A stretch of 9,137 nt of DNA from Smithella sp. D17 (GTDB lineage: Bacteria; Desulfobacterota; Syntrophia; Syntrophales; Smithellaceae). A program made the position numbers and the translations under genes. The notes below the pieces were generated by a model. The model was not told the DNA's origin, did not search any database, and was given only the letters and a program-made list of their open reading frames with translations. Below are positions 1 through 6,351 of the stretch, one piece after another. Numbering within the stretch: the stretch's first letter is position 1; each line of letters opens with the position of its first letter. Where the stretch lies: positions 1 through 9,137 of the forward strand of contig JQOA01000099.1 of assembly GCA_000753945.1 (NCBI GenBank). Reading direction: 5' to 3'.

Positions 1-1
1 G

Positions 2-145
2 TTACATCAGTCGCTCGTGCGTATTGGCGAAAGTCCTGTTAGTGTCTTAGTACTCTTATTTGATGGTCAAGAATTCATATTCGTGATTGACTTACTCAAC
101 TGTTCTTCTTATACTTTATTAGAAAAAGAGGTTTCTGTTTGCTAA
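2..145 (+). CDS. Possible 3' end of an unidentified gene entering from the left edge
   Basis: A frame open from the window edge runs 47 codons to a TAA at 143-145. I do not recognise the product. The translated stretch has a hydrophobic run (VSVLVLLFDGQEFIFVIDLL) that could be a beta-rich core or a membrane-proximal segment. The predicted promoter at 87-115 lies inside this frame, so either the promoter sits in the tail of an upstream gene or this frame is chance. The window supplies no start codon and no family motif. Confidence 0.25.
   Translation, partial: LHQSLVRIGESPVSVLVLLFDGQEFIFVIDLLNCSSYTLLEKEVSVC
87..115 (+). promoter_or_regulatory. Sigma70-type promoter ahead of the selD unit
   Basis: A -35 box TTGACT (87-92) and a -10 box TATACT (110-115) are separated by 17 bases. 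Each box matches the consensus at 5 of 6 positions and the spacing is optimal, so transcription would begin near 122. It would give a ~60-nt leader, containing a weak hairpin (148-153 with 159-164, loop GAAAA), ahead of the ribosome binding site at 172-178, and would drive the small ORF and selD. Confidence 0.55.
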
Positions 146-171
146 ATCGAGTCGAAAAGACTTGACCAAAC

Positions 172-339
172 GGAGGGGTAATATGCGTAAATTTATTAAT
201 TAAAAAATCAAAGGACAAAAGTGCGCTAGAAATAGCAATAACAAAACTTCAAGAATATGAAAAACAAGTCAAAGATAGCAAAGAATTCGAAATTAAGGCA
301 CTGCGATGTATGGAGCAATATGACAAAAATAGAAGATAG
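172..339 (+). pseudogene. Small unidentified ORF with strong ribosome binding site, apparently frameshifted
   Basis: GGAGGGG (172-178) lies a few bases before ATG at 183, one of the strongest Shine-Dalgarno sites in the window. Read directly, the ATG encodes only six residues (MRKFIN) before TAA at 201-203. Skipping one base at about 195 moves translation into a frame open to TAG at 337-339, giving a lysine/glutamate-rich, probably helical small protein of about 50 residues (it includes LEIAITKLQEYEKQVKDS). I do not recognise it. It lies between the predicted promoter and selD. Alternatives are a genuine six-residue leader peptide, a sequencing error in the AT-rich run, or decay of a small gene. 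The frame preference is an inference from amino-acid composition only. Confidence 0.35.
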
Positions 340-346
340 ATTGCTA

Positions 347-380
347 TCCGGTATGCCGGACAGAGTTTGATGACGTCAAA
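347..380 (+). promoter_or_regulatory. Two adjacent short inverted repeats just upstream of the selD ribosome binding site
   Basis: TCCGG (347-351) pairs with CCGGA (356-360) around a TATG loop. Immediately after it, TTTGA (366-370) pairs with TCAAA (376-380), enclosing the perfect 8-bp palindrome TGACGTCA (371-378). Both lie within 45 bases of the selD start, between the small ORF stop and the Shine-Dalgarno. They could be RNA hairpins affecting selD translation or a DNA operator; nothing in the sequence decides between these. Confidence 0.25.
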
Positions 381-387
381 TATCAAA

Positions 388-392
388 GAGGA
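388..392 (+). promoter_or_regulatory. Ribosome binding site that fixes the true selD start
   Basis: GAGGA (within AAAGAGGAAACG) lies 4 bases before ATG 397. The downstream in-frame ATG at 487 has no comparable site, since the bases before it form the SECIS-like hairpin. This supports translation from 397 through the in-frame UGA. Confidence 0.7.
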
Positions 393-396
393 AACG

Positions 397-1449
397 ATGA
401 AAGAAAAAAAGACTGTTCGTTTAACACAGACAGTGCAGAGCGCGGGTTGAGCCTGTAAGATAGGTCCGGGAGACCTGTCCGAAATCATGCACGATTTGCC
501 GCTCATTCAAGATCCGAATTTACTAAGCGGATTTGAACACGCGGAAGACGCGGGAGTGTATAAAATTTCCGCTGATCTCGCTTTGGTTCAAACGGTTGAT
601 TTTTTTACTCCCACTGTTGACGATCCTTTTACCTTCGGACAGATTGCGGCCGTCAATGCGCTAAATGATATTTATGCCATGGGCGCCAGGCCGCTGACAG
701 CGATGAATATTGTCTGCTTTCCAATCAAGACAATGGATAAATCCGTGCTCAAAGAAGTGCTGCGCGGGGGATTGGATAAAATGCGCGAAGCCGGCGTTTT
801 GCTTATCGGCGGGCATAGCGTTGAAGACAACGAAATTAAATATGGCCTTTCTGTAACAGGAGTGGTTCATCCTGATAAAGTCTTGTTTAATCGCGGCGCC
901 GGAATTGGTGATAAATTAATTTTGACAAAGCCTCTGGGGACGGGAATTATCAGCACCGCCGTTAAAGCCGAAGAAGCATCTGACGAACAAATGAAACAAG
1001 TGATTAATTCCATGACCATGCTTAATAAAAAAGCGTCGGAAATGATGATTGCTGCAGATAACGTTCACTCCTGCACAGACATCACCGGCTTCGGTTTTTT
1101 AGGACACGCCAGTGAAATGATTGAGGGCGGCGATGTCGGCCTGCGCATCAATTCTTCTACCATCCCGGTTTTTCAGGGTGTACGGGAATTAATGGAAACA
1201 GGTTTTATTCCCGGCGGTCTTTATCGCAATAAAAATTTCCGCATCAATCAAGTCGAAAAAGAACAGACCTGTCCGGAATGGATTTTTGATGTCCTCTTTG
1301 ATCCGCAGACAGCGGGAGGGCTATTTTTCAGTCTGCCCGGCGATAAGGCACAAAACCTTGTGGGAAAAATGCATAACGCCGGAATTGTTGATGCTGCTGT
1401 TGTCGGCGAAGTTGTTGCCGGTCATCCCGGTAAAATTTTTGTTTATTAG
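397..1449 (+). CDS. selD: Selenide, water dikinase (selenophosphate synthetase), selenocysteine-containing
   Basis: SelD makes selenophosphate from selenide and ATP, the selenium donor for selenocysteine and 2-selenouridine synthesis. The full reading from ATG 397 is 350 residues, close to the usual ~345, if the in-frame UGA at 448-450 is read as Sec18. The context SAG-U-ACK aligns with the catalytic loop of E. coli SelD (Cys17, Lys20), so Sec18 replaces the catalytic Cys, with Cys20 and Lys21 conserved. Other family motifs follow: VDFFTP near residues 67-72, NALNDIYAMGARP (87-99), GGHSVEDNEIKYG (138-150), DITGFGFLGH (228-237) and DPQTAGG (302-308). A caller that treats UGA as stop would begin at Met 487 and lose the catalytic loop. 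The gene lies 36 nt upstream of the DHH gene, probably in one transcript. Sec-type SelD is known in some bacteria, and the product would need selA, selB and selC from elsewhere. Confidence 0.95.
448..450 (+). other. selD: Recoded UGA codon (selenocysteine) in selD
   Basis: The TGA is flanked on both sides by conserved SelD coding sequence in the same frame: RLTQ and SAG upstream, ACKIGP downstream. It falls exactly where most SelD proteins have the catalytic cysteine. A nonsense mutation would have to hit precisely the one residue of this protein where Sec is known to occur naturally, so recoding is far more likely. Confidence 0.92.
459..479 (+). promoter_or_regulatory. Bacterial SECIS-like hairpin within selD coding sequence
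   Basis: GATAGGTC (459-466) pairs with GACCTGTC (472-479) through 8 base pairs including one U-G wobble, around the 5-nt loop CGGGA (467-471). The stem begins 8 nt after the UGA and the loop starts 16 nt after it, within the spacing known for bacterial SECIS elements. G residues near the start of the loop fit the usual SelB-recognition pattern. No bulged U like that of E. coli fdhF is obvious, so the SelB contact details are uncertain. Confidence 0.75.
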
Positions 1450-1485
1450 GAGGATTTAGCCGGCGGTTCCATTTATGCCCGAACC

Positions 1486-2529
1486 ATGAAATTTGAATCC
1501 ATCACAATCAAAAAAGAGACGGAGCTGAATTTAAAAAAGATCATGGATATAGTCCGGCCTGATGATTCATTGGTCTTTCTGATGCAGGGCAGCCCTGATC
1601 CCGATGTCATAGCTTCGGCTATGGCATTGCGTGAAATTATCCAGCGGAAAAAAGGCCTGGCCAAAAGCGTTTTCGTGTCCACAGAGCCATTGGTCAGACA
1701 GCAAAATAAAGAATTTGTTTCTTTCATGCGTCTAAATATTCACTTAATTAATCAAGTGGATTTGAATTCCTACCGTTTAATTGCGCTTTTGGATGCCCAG
1801 CCATCTTTTTTTGATGACGCATTAAACTTTATAAAGCCGCATATTGTTTTCGATCATCACCCCCGTGAAGGAAACTGGCAGGCGGATATGGAAGATATCC
1901 GGCCTGACTACGGTGCTTTATCCAGCATCCTAACCGAGTATTTGCTTTGTGCCCGCGTGAAAATCCCCCGCAACTTGCACACCGCTTTGCTTTATGGAAT
2001 CAAATCGGATACGGATAATTTTGATCGTGCCACCATTATCGAAGATATCAGAGCTTATACCTATCATACAAAACACGCCAATATGCGGCTGATTCGCCGC
2101 ATCGAACTTAATCAAACGCCGGGCAGTTTTTTGAAACATTACGATCACGCCTATCATCACATGAACAATTTTCACGGCCGGCGGGTTTGTTATCTGGGAA
2201 GTGTTGAAAGCGCTGATGTCTGTGTTCAGATCGCAGATTTTTATTTGCATTTGATCGGCACTTACTATGTAGTTGTGGCCGGAACTGCCGGCGATAAGTT
2301 CATCATTATTTTTCGTGGAGATGGTTATCGGCAGGATTGCGGCGCAATTGCGCAAAGGGCTTTCGGGTTAATCGGTAAAGGCGGTGGACATCGAAGCGCC
2401 GCCCGAATGGAAGTTCCTCTGGAAGTATTAAAAAAGAAATTAAATGACGATTTGTCTCAACGAAACATTGACAGGTTTCTTTTTCAAAGTCTAAAAAGGG
2501 ACCAAAAACCTGATACCGCCGGACATTGA
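1486..2529 (+). CDS. DHH/DHHA1 family phosphoesterase, NrnA-like
   Basis: A 347-residue protein of the DHH phosphoesterase superfamily, which includes nanoRNase/pAp phosphatase NrnA and RecJ; these are Mn-dependent cytoplasmic enzymes cleaving short oligonucleotides, pAp or cyclic dinucleotide products. Visible motifs in order: SPDPDVIASA (residues 36-45, motif I aspartates), LLDAQP (101-106), the signature FDHHP (122-126), GIKSDTDNF (171-179), and a C-terminal DHHA1 signature GKGGGH (297-302) used in substrate binding. All expected metal ligands appear present, and length fits the NrnA-like group. The start is uncertain: ATG 1486 has no Shine-Dalgarno at normal distance, while a strong AGGAGGA (1448-1454) overlaps the selD stop about 31 nt upstream; an in-frame ATT at 1471 is possible but unusual, and ATG 1475 is out of frame. 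Substrate cannot be told from sequence alone. The gene lies between selD and the galT-like gene on the same strand. Confidence 0.88.
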   Translation: MKFESITIKKETELNLKKIMDIVRPDDSLVFLMQGSPDPDVIASAMALREIIQRKKGLAKSVFVSTEPLVRQQNKEFVSFMRLNIHLINQVDLNSYRLIALLDAQPSFFDDALNFIKPHIVFDHHPREGNWQADMEDIRPDYGALSSILTEYLLCARVKIPRNLHTALLYGIKSDTDNFDRATIIEDIRAYTYHTKHANMRLIRRIELNQTPGSFLKHYDHAYHHMNNFHGRRVCYLGSVESADVCVQIADFYLHLIGTYYVVVAGTAGDKFIIIFRGDGYRQDCGAIAQRAFGLIGKGGGHRSAARMEVPLEVLKKKLNDDLSQRNIDRFLFQSLKRDQKPDTAGH

Positions 2530-2569
2530 GAAGGTATTGAAAAAAAATTTGTTTTAGGAAGGAAAACTT

Positions 2570-3553
2570 ATGAAAGACATTGGATTTAAAAAAGAAATAG
2601 CAACAGGCAGTTACCTTGATCATTTTAACGGTTTTCAGGAAAAGAAACTTACAATTGAAGTGCGTTATGATGAAATTACCGGTGTTTCGACCCGCATTTT
2701 ACCTTACCGCGTGCGTCCAATCAAAAAGCCTGATTTAGATTTTTATTTGGAAAAATCACCGGAATCATTATGTCCTTTTTGTCCCGGTCTTTTTGAAAAG
2801 ACAACTCCTGATTTCATGCCCAATATTACCAAGGAAGGGAAATTCCGGCGGGGAGAAGCGTGTCTGTTTCCTAACGCCTTTCCTTATGATCAAAATAATA
2901 ATGTGGCAATTTTATCTTCACGGCATTTCATCGGAATGGATCAATTAACAGCAGATACAATGCGTGATGGTTTTGCCGTCTGCCGTGATTATTTTCACCG
3001 CGTTGCCGAATTGAATTTGGGTTATAAATATTGTTCAATTAACTGGAACTATATGCCCCCTGCCGGTGGTGGGTTGATTCATCCGCATTTGCAGACAATT
3101 GCCGGACATAAACCCACTAATTTTATGCAACGGCTTTTGACCAGCGCCCAGAATTACGCTGCTGCTACCGATGGAGAAAACTTATGGCGTAACTTAATTG
3201 CTTTGGAAAAAAACGCTAAAGAGAGGTTCATTGCCAGCACGGGAACTATCAGTTGGCTGACAAGTTTTGCGCCGAAAGGCATGGCCGGAGAAATCGATTT
3301 TATTTTTAAGGAAAAAACATCATTTTTTGATTTAACGGAAACTAATTTCAACGAACTTCTGACAGGACTATCCAGAGTGTTTAGCTATTTGCACGCAAAT
3401 GATTTTATAAGTTTCAATATGACATTATATGCGACAATGACAAACAATCGCAATTTTTGCGTGCAGGGAAAGATTGTGCCGCGATTTGTGGTTAATCCTT
3501 TGGGAACGAGCGATTTGAATTATTTTGAAAAGCTGCATAATGAAATTATTTGA
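2570..3553 (+). CDS. GalT-like (galactose-1-phosphate uridylyltransferase family) nucleotidyltransferase
   Basis: This 327-residue protein belongs to the HIT-fold GalT family, which transfers nucleotidyl groups between sugar phosphates through a covalent histidine-nucleotide intermediate. The N-terminal half contains CPFCPG (68-73), a CxxC zinc-site motif typical of GalT, then PNAFPYDQNN (101-110). The active-site motif GGGLIHPHLQ (166-175) has the HPHxQ pattern, with His173 matching the nucleophile of E. coli GalT. A good Shine-Dalgarno, AGGAAGGA (2556-2563), lies 6 nt before ATG 2570. The family includes ADP-sugar and other UDP/ADP-transferring paralogues, and no neighbouring galK or galE is present, so the sugar substrate is uncertain and I give no symbol. 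It follows the DHH gene by 40 nt with no terminator between. Confidence 0.85.
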   Translation: MKDIGFKKEIATGSYLDHFNGFQEKKLTIEVRYDEITGVSTRILPYRVRPIKKPDLDFYLEKSPESLCPFCPGLFEKTTPDFMPNITKEGKFRRGEACLFPNAFPYDQNNNVAILSSRHFIGMDQLTADTMRDGFAVCRDYFHRVAELNLGYKYCSINWNYMPPAGGGLIHPHLQTIAGHKPTNFMQRLLTSAQNYAAATDGENLWRNLIALEKNAKERFIASTGTISWLTSFAPKGMAGEIDFIFKEKTSFFDLTETNFNELLTGLSRVFSYLHANDFISFNMTLYATMTNNRNFCVQGKIVPRFVVNPLGTSDLNYFEKLHNEII

Positions 3554-3619
3554 CCGACTGTTCCGGAAGAATTGTGTCGCGAACTTCAACCTTATTTTAT
3601 GGAGTCATAAAATAATCTC

Positions 3620-4356
3620 ATGCAACTATCTATAGTTGAATGTTGGCAGTTTCTTTTTCTGTCGGCGTTTGCCGTCGCCAATTATTCGCTGGTTATGCTT
3701 CTGCTGTACAAAATTAATCCCGAACTGGTCAGCAAGCTGGATATGTTGAATATAATAATTCTCGCACTGGTTCTGCCCTGGTTTTCGTTGGTTGGCGGTT
3801 ACATTACCGGACTAAGAAATAAAATATCCCATGCCCTTTCTACCATCGGGAAAATTGCCATTATAGATGATCTGACCCAGGTATTTAACCGTCGCCAGAT
3901 GTACAAAATTCTGGAACATGAGAAAGCTCTTGTGGACAGAGGAGTTAATTCTTTTTCCATCTGTATATTCGACCTGGATCACTTCAAAAGAGTGAATGAT
4001 ACTTTCGGCCATTCAGCGGGAGATATCATACTTAAAGCTGTGGCTCAGGAAGCTCAAAGAATCTTCGCAATATTGACCACATTGCGCGGTATGGCGGTGA
4101 AGAAATTATTCTCATTTTGACCCATTCTGAAAAACGTGAAGCAATGGACTGTGCTGAAAGAATTCGGGAGCTAACTAAGCAAATTGTATTTGATAATATG
4201 CCTGAAGATTTTAGAATCACTATTTCCGTTGGCGTAACGGAATATCAACCCACTGAATTAATTCAGGAAGCGATAAACAGGGCGGATACGGCGCTTTACA
4301 GGGCAAAGGCTAATGGCCGGGATAGAGTGGAATATGAACCGGTGTCCAAGTCATAG
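3620..4356 (+). pseudogene. Membrane-anchored GGDEF diguanylate cyclase, split by a one-base frameshift
   Basis: The gene encodes two predicted membrane helices (residues ~9-30 and ~43-64) followed by a GGDEF domain, which makes cyclic di-GMP from two GTP. The first frame carries DLTQVFNRR (84-92) and the metal-binding segment FDLDHFKRVNDTFGH (117-131), then loses register and stops at 4120. The second frame supplies NLRNIDHIARYGGEEI, with the RxxD inhibitory site 5 residues before GGEE, and the C-terminal signature ADTALYRAKANGRDRV. Joining them needs one extra A in the AAA run at 4056-4058, giving a 245-residue protein. The final signature residue is Ile instead of the usual Phe. It may be a true null allele or a homopolymer error. 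GGAG (3601-3604) is the nearest ribosome binding site, 15 nt from ATG 3620. The gene ends inside a terminator-like stem. Confidence 0.85.
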
Positions 4357-4398
4357 CTTTCGCGAATAAAGCCTTTTGGGGAGTGGACGCCGGTTTTT
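4337..4398 (+). terminator. Terminator-like long stem closing the plus-strand unit
   Basis: Twelve bases at 4337-4348 (AACCGGTGTCCA) pair with 4384-4395 (TGGACGCCGGTT), eleven Watson-Crick pairs plus one T-G wobble, and the stem runs into TTTTT (4394-4398). The 35-nt loop contains a smaller GCTTT/AAAGC hairpin. The 5' arm lies in the last codons of the GGDEF gene, and the structure sits between convergent genes. The loop is longer than in a classic intrinsic terminator. Confidence 0.55.
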
Positions 4399-4400
4399 AT

Positions 4401-4688
4401 TTAATCAACATCATTGCTCGTTTTGGCAGGTTCCGTTTTTGTGGTTTCTTTTGCCGTTGAACTTTCACTGGTTTCTGATTTTTCTTTCTTAGCCGTTGTG
4501 TGCGGTTTCTTGCCCTTATAATCTGTCGCGTACCATCCTGTTCCTTTTAAACTGAAAGAAGATAGTGACATTAATTTTTGCACCTTGCCTTTGCAGAATT
4601 TGCAGCTTTTTAATTCCGGGTCGGAAATTCCCTGAAAAGCTTCAAATTGTTTTCCGCATTTATTGCATTTATATTCATAGATAGGCAT
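4401..4688 (-). CDS. FmdB family zinc ribbon protein
   Basis: A 95-residue protein starting MPIYEYKCNKCGKQFEAFQG, the standard FmdB N-terminus. Two CxxC pairs (C8/C11 and C29/C32, the second as SCKFCKG) form a predicted zinc ribbon. From about residue 60 the protein turns into a low-complexity Lys/Thr/Ser/Glu tail ending DVD, likely disordered, as is common in the family. FmdB was named as a putative regulator of formamide/amide metabolism genes, but most members are of unknown function. AAGGAGGGG (minus strand, 4696-4704) is an excellent ribosome binding site 7 nt from the start and overlaps the stop codon of the upstream HExxH gene, so the two genes are translationally close and co-transcribed. 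Confidence 0.9.
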   Translation of the reverse strand: MPIYEYKCNKCGKQFEAFQGISDPELKSCKFCKGKVQKLMSLSSFSLKGTGWYATDYKGKKPHTTAKKEKSETSESSTAKETTKTEPAKTSNDVD

Positions 4689-4702
4689 AAAAACACCCCT
4701 CC

Positions 4703-5239
4703 TTAATTAAATATGTCAAAGTTCTTAAAATTGCGGCTGAAGCAATCCAATACTATTTCCAAATCGTAACCTTTTACAGGTTGCAGAGCCGCTCTGGTCA
4801 GGTTGTGTACAATAACTTCTTCTTTTTCCTTATCATCGTTATCAGCATGAAAATCAATCGCGCCATTGCTGAAACGCAAAACGTGAATCAGTTCGTGCAC
4901 GGCTATGTAAAGCATTAAAGGACTTAATTTGATGAACGGATTTGCTCTTTCCACAGCGTCCAGAATGTTGTTGTCCTGTAAACATATTCTGTAAAAATCG
5001 AAGCCATCTTTGCAGCTTTCGTCAAGGCCATCAGCCTTTTCATATGTATATTTGCAAAGATGAGCGAATGTCCCGTCTTTTATCTCCTGCTCGTTCAAAT
5101 AAGCAAGCGTTTTTACGTCATATTTATTTTTTTTGAATTGTCCCTCACTCAATCTGAACTGACGCGATACCAGGTTTTCGGCATCGTTGAAAGCTCTTTT
5201 TGCCATGGGCACTTGAAGTGTGTTAAAATAAAGCGGCAT
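4703..5239 (-). CDS. Putative HExxH-motif metallopeptidase-like protein of unknown function
   Basis: A 178-residue soluble protein with no signal peptide or membrane segment. It carries the zinc-peptidase signature HELIH (residues 115-119) in a predicted helix YIAVHELIHVLRF, followed by DFHAD (129-133) and an acidic stretch KEKEEVIVH (137-145) that could supply a third ligand about 22-26 residues after the HExxH, as in gluzincin-type sites. The N-terminal half is charged and contains Cys62, Cys76 and Cys86. I recognise the general pattern but no named family, and peptidase activity is inferred from the motif only. GGTGAT just before the start matches the 3' part of an extended Shine-Dalgarno; Met12 is an alternative start. 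It leads a two-gene operon with fmdB, 14 nt downstream, under the promoter at 5273-5301. Confidence 0.75.
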   Translation of the reverse strand: MPLYFNTLQVPMAKRAFNDAENLVSRQFRLSEGQFKKNKYDVKTLAYLNEQEIKDGTFAHLCKYTYEKADGLDESCKDGFDFYRICLQDNNILDAVERANPFIKLSPLMLYIAVHELIHVLRFSNGAIDFHADNDDKEKEEVIVHNLTRAALQPVKGYDLEIVLDCFSRNFKNFDIFN

Positions 5240-5272
5240 AAATCACCAAAAAGTTTTCTTCAGTTCGCCCGT

Positions 5273-5301
5273 AATATATTTACTCGAATAATTATTGTCA
5301 A
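5273..5301 (-). promoter_or_regulatory. Sigma70-type promoter for the HExxH-fmdB operon
   Basis: On the minus strand a perfect -35 box TTGACA (5301-5296) is followed after 17 bases by TATATT (5278-5273), a 5/6 match to the -10 consensus. Transcription would start near 5266, giving a ~27-nt leader to ATG 5239. This is the best promoter match in the window. Confidence 0.7.
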
Positions 5302-5334
5302 GATATTAGACTATAGCCTTGTAAAATTAAAAGC

Positions 5335-6150
5335 TTATGGCAATCCCACATAAGGTCCGTAAAAATCCATTGTAGTGTATATATCGCTGACATCGTCAAT
5401 TTTTAAGGACATTGCCCGGTAACCACCATGAATATTTAGAAAAGGAAAAGGAGTTACATTGATATCCGCCATGGCGTCATAAAAAAAGCTTCCTGAATAG
5501 CCCATGCCTACGAATTTTGCCCGCGCTTCCAGAGAATGTCGGCGAGCAGACCGATTTTAGCGCCGAGGCCGATCATAGGAATAGGAACGTGAATATCTTT
5601 TTTATTATCGTATACGAATGAATTCATTCTTGCTTCGCCATCGAGGTATTTAATCTTGCCGATAATTCCAATGGAAAATCCGGCAAGAATATTTTCGAGG
5701 TTTAAAAATTTATATTGATATTCAAGATCAATCATACTCGTTTTTAAGTCGGATTCGACGTAGGCACCAGCAATATATGTATCGCCGTTAAATTTAACTT
5801 CTTTGTTAAGATCATTATCCAGATTGATTTCCGTTCCCTCAACGCCGTTGCCGTCTACGCGCAAATCGCCTTTAAACGTGGGAATCCAGTACTCGGAGGC
5901 TGTCCGAGAATAGCTTTTTAGGCCTTTTTTGCACTCGTAACTACTTGATATTACAGAAGCCGAATTTAGTAAAATTGAGTTTTCGGACAGCCTCCTCGGC
6001 GTGAGCGCCGAATCCCAAAGCATAAACTGAAGGGGCAAAAAATATGGTCATTAAAACACGTGTTCCCAGTACAGCAAATAAGTTCTTTTCTATTCGCGGA
6101 TTGTAAACACATCTGAGAACCAAAATTAAATTGACAATTTTGGCGCTCAA
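5335..6150 (-). pseudogene. Outer-membrane beta-barrel protein gene, broken by a MITE-like insertion and a frameshift
   Basis: Read without the inserted element (5896-5994), the minus strand encodes a hydrophobic signal-peptide core ending APSVYA, then LGFGAHAEYWIPTFKGD and a series of alternating beta-type strands, consistent with a small Gram-negative outer-membrane beta-barrel. Excising the element plus one 4-bp duplicate joins GAHAE to YWIP exactly in frame. A second lesion lies at about 5533-5534: the frame continuing to TAG 5508 ends abruptly, while a one-base shift opens a frame giving LEARAKFVGMGYSG and ending FYGPYVGLP at TAA 5335-5337, typical final barrel strands. The usual terminal aromatic is missing; AFNF follows the stop in the same frame, so the end may also be damaged. 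The start is unsure: ATG 6150, ATG 6051, or a lost start before EKNLFAVL. Function beyond an OM barrel is unknown. Confidence 0.75.
5896..5994. mobile_element. 99-bp MITE-like element
   Basis: The ends are near-perfect inverted repeats: GAGGCTGTCCGAGAA (5896-5910) and TTTTCGGACAGCCTC (5980-5994), 14 of 15 pairs matching. They are flanked by the direct repeat CTCG (5892-5895 and 5995-5998; 5 bp CTCGG if the terminal G is ambiguous), which looks like a target-site duplication. The 69-bp interior is AT-rich and encodes nothing. The GAGGCTGTCCGAAAA-type terminus resembles ends of IS5/IS1182-type elements, so the likely mover is a transposase of that kind elsewhere in the genome (inference). Confidence 0.8.
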
Positions 6151-6202
6151 GGCGTATATCGTTTTTAAAATGACAGGATTTTTGTATAATTCCTCTACCC
6201 GT

Positions 6203-6216
6203 CTGGCGTAGGCCGG
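6203..6216. repeat. Short REP-like palindromic unit
   Basis: CTGGC (6203-6207), loop GTAG, GCCGG (6212-6216) form a 5-bp stem with one wobble, embedded in CTGGCGTAGGCCGGAATCCAG. The wording resembles the CCGGCGTAGGCCGGAATCCAG-type palindromic units dispersed through many proteobacterial genomes. It lies in the region between the broken barrel gene and ddl. A single copy is visible, so repeat status rests on recall of the motif. Confidence 0.4.
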
Positions 6217-6276
6217 AATCCAGGAATATTTTAAAATAATGGATATACCCTAAAGGGCACCATGTCCGGTTTTCGT

Positions 6277-6306
6277 ATGACATCGATGTAGATTTTGTGT
6301 TATTAT
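6277..6306 (+). promoter_or_regulatory. Possible extended -10 promoter for ddl
   Basis: TGTTATTAT (6298-6306) matches an extended -10 element (TGn then TATTAT, 5/6). A weak -35, ATGACA (6277-6282), lies 18 bases upstream. Transcription would start about 40 nt before the ddl start. The rest of 6151-6345 holds no convincing coding frame on either strand. Confidence 0.4.
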
Positions 6307-6351
6307 GCGAAGCATTAAAGTAGAGATTCCTCGATTTATAAAAAGGTGAAT

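Noticed and set aside
121..200. Possible selC (tRNA-Sec) or riboswitch upstream of selD
   Set aside because: There is a small GAAAA-loop hairpin and a GGAGG, but no acceptor stem, CCA-like end, long variable arm or recognised riboswitch core.
249..506. Minus-strand open frame of 85 codons covering the selD start region
   Set aside because: It is antisense to the Sec codon region and SECIS hairpin of selD, has no family motif, and the plus strand has clear SelD homology.
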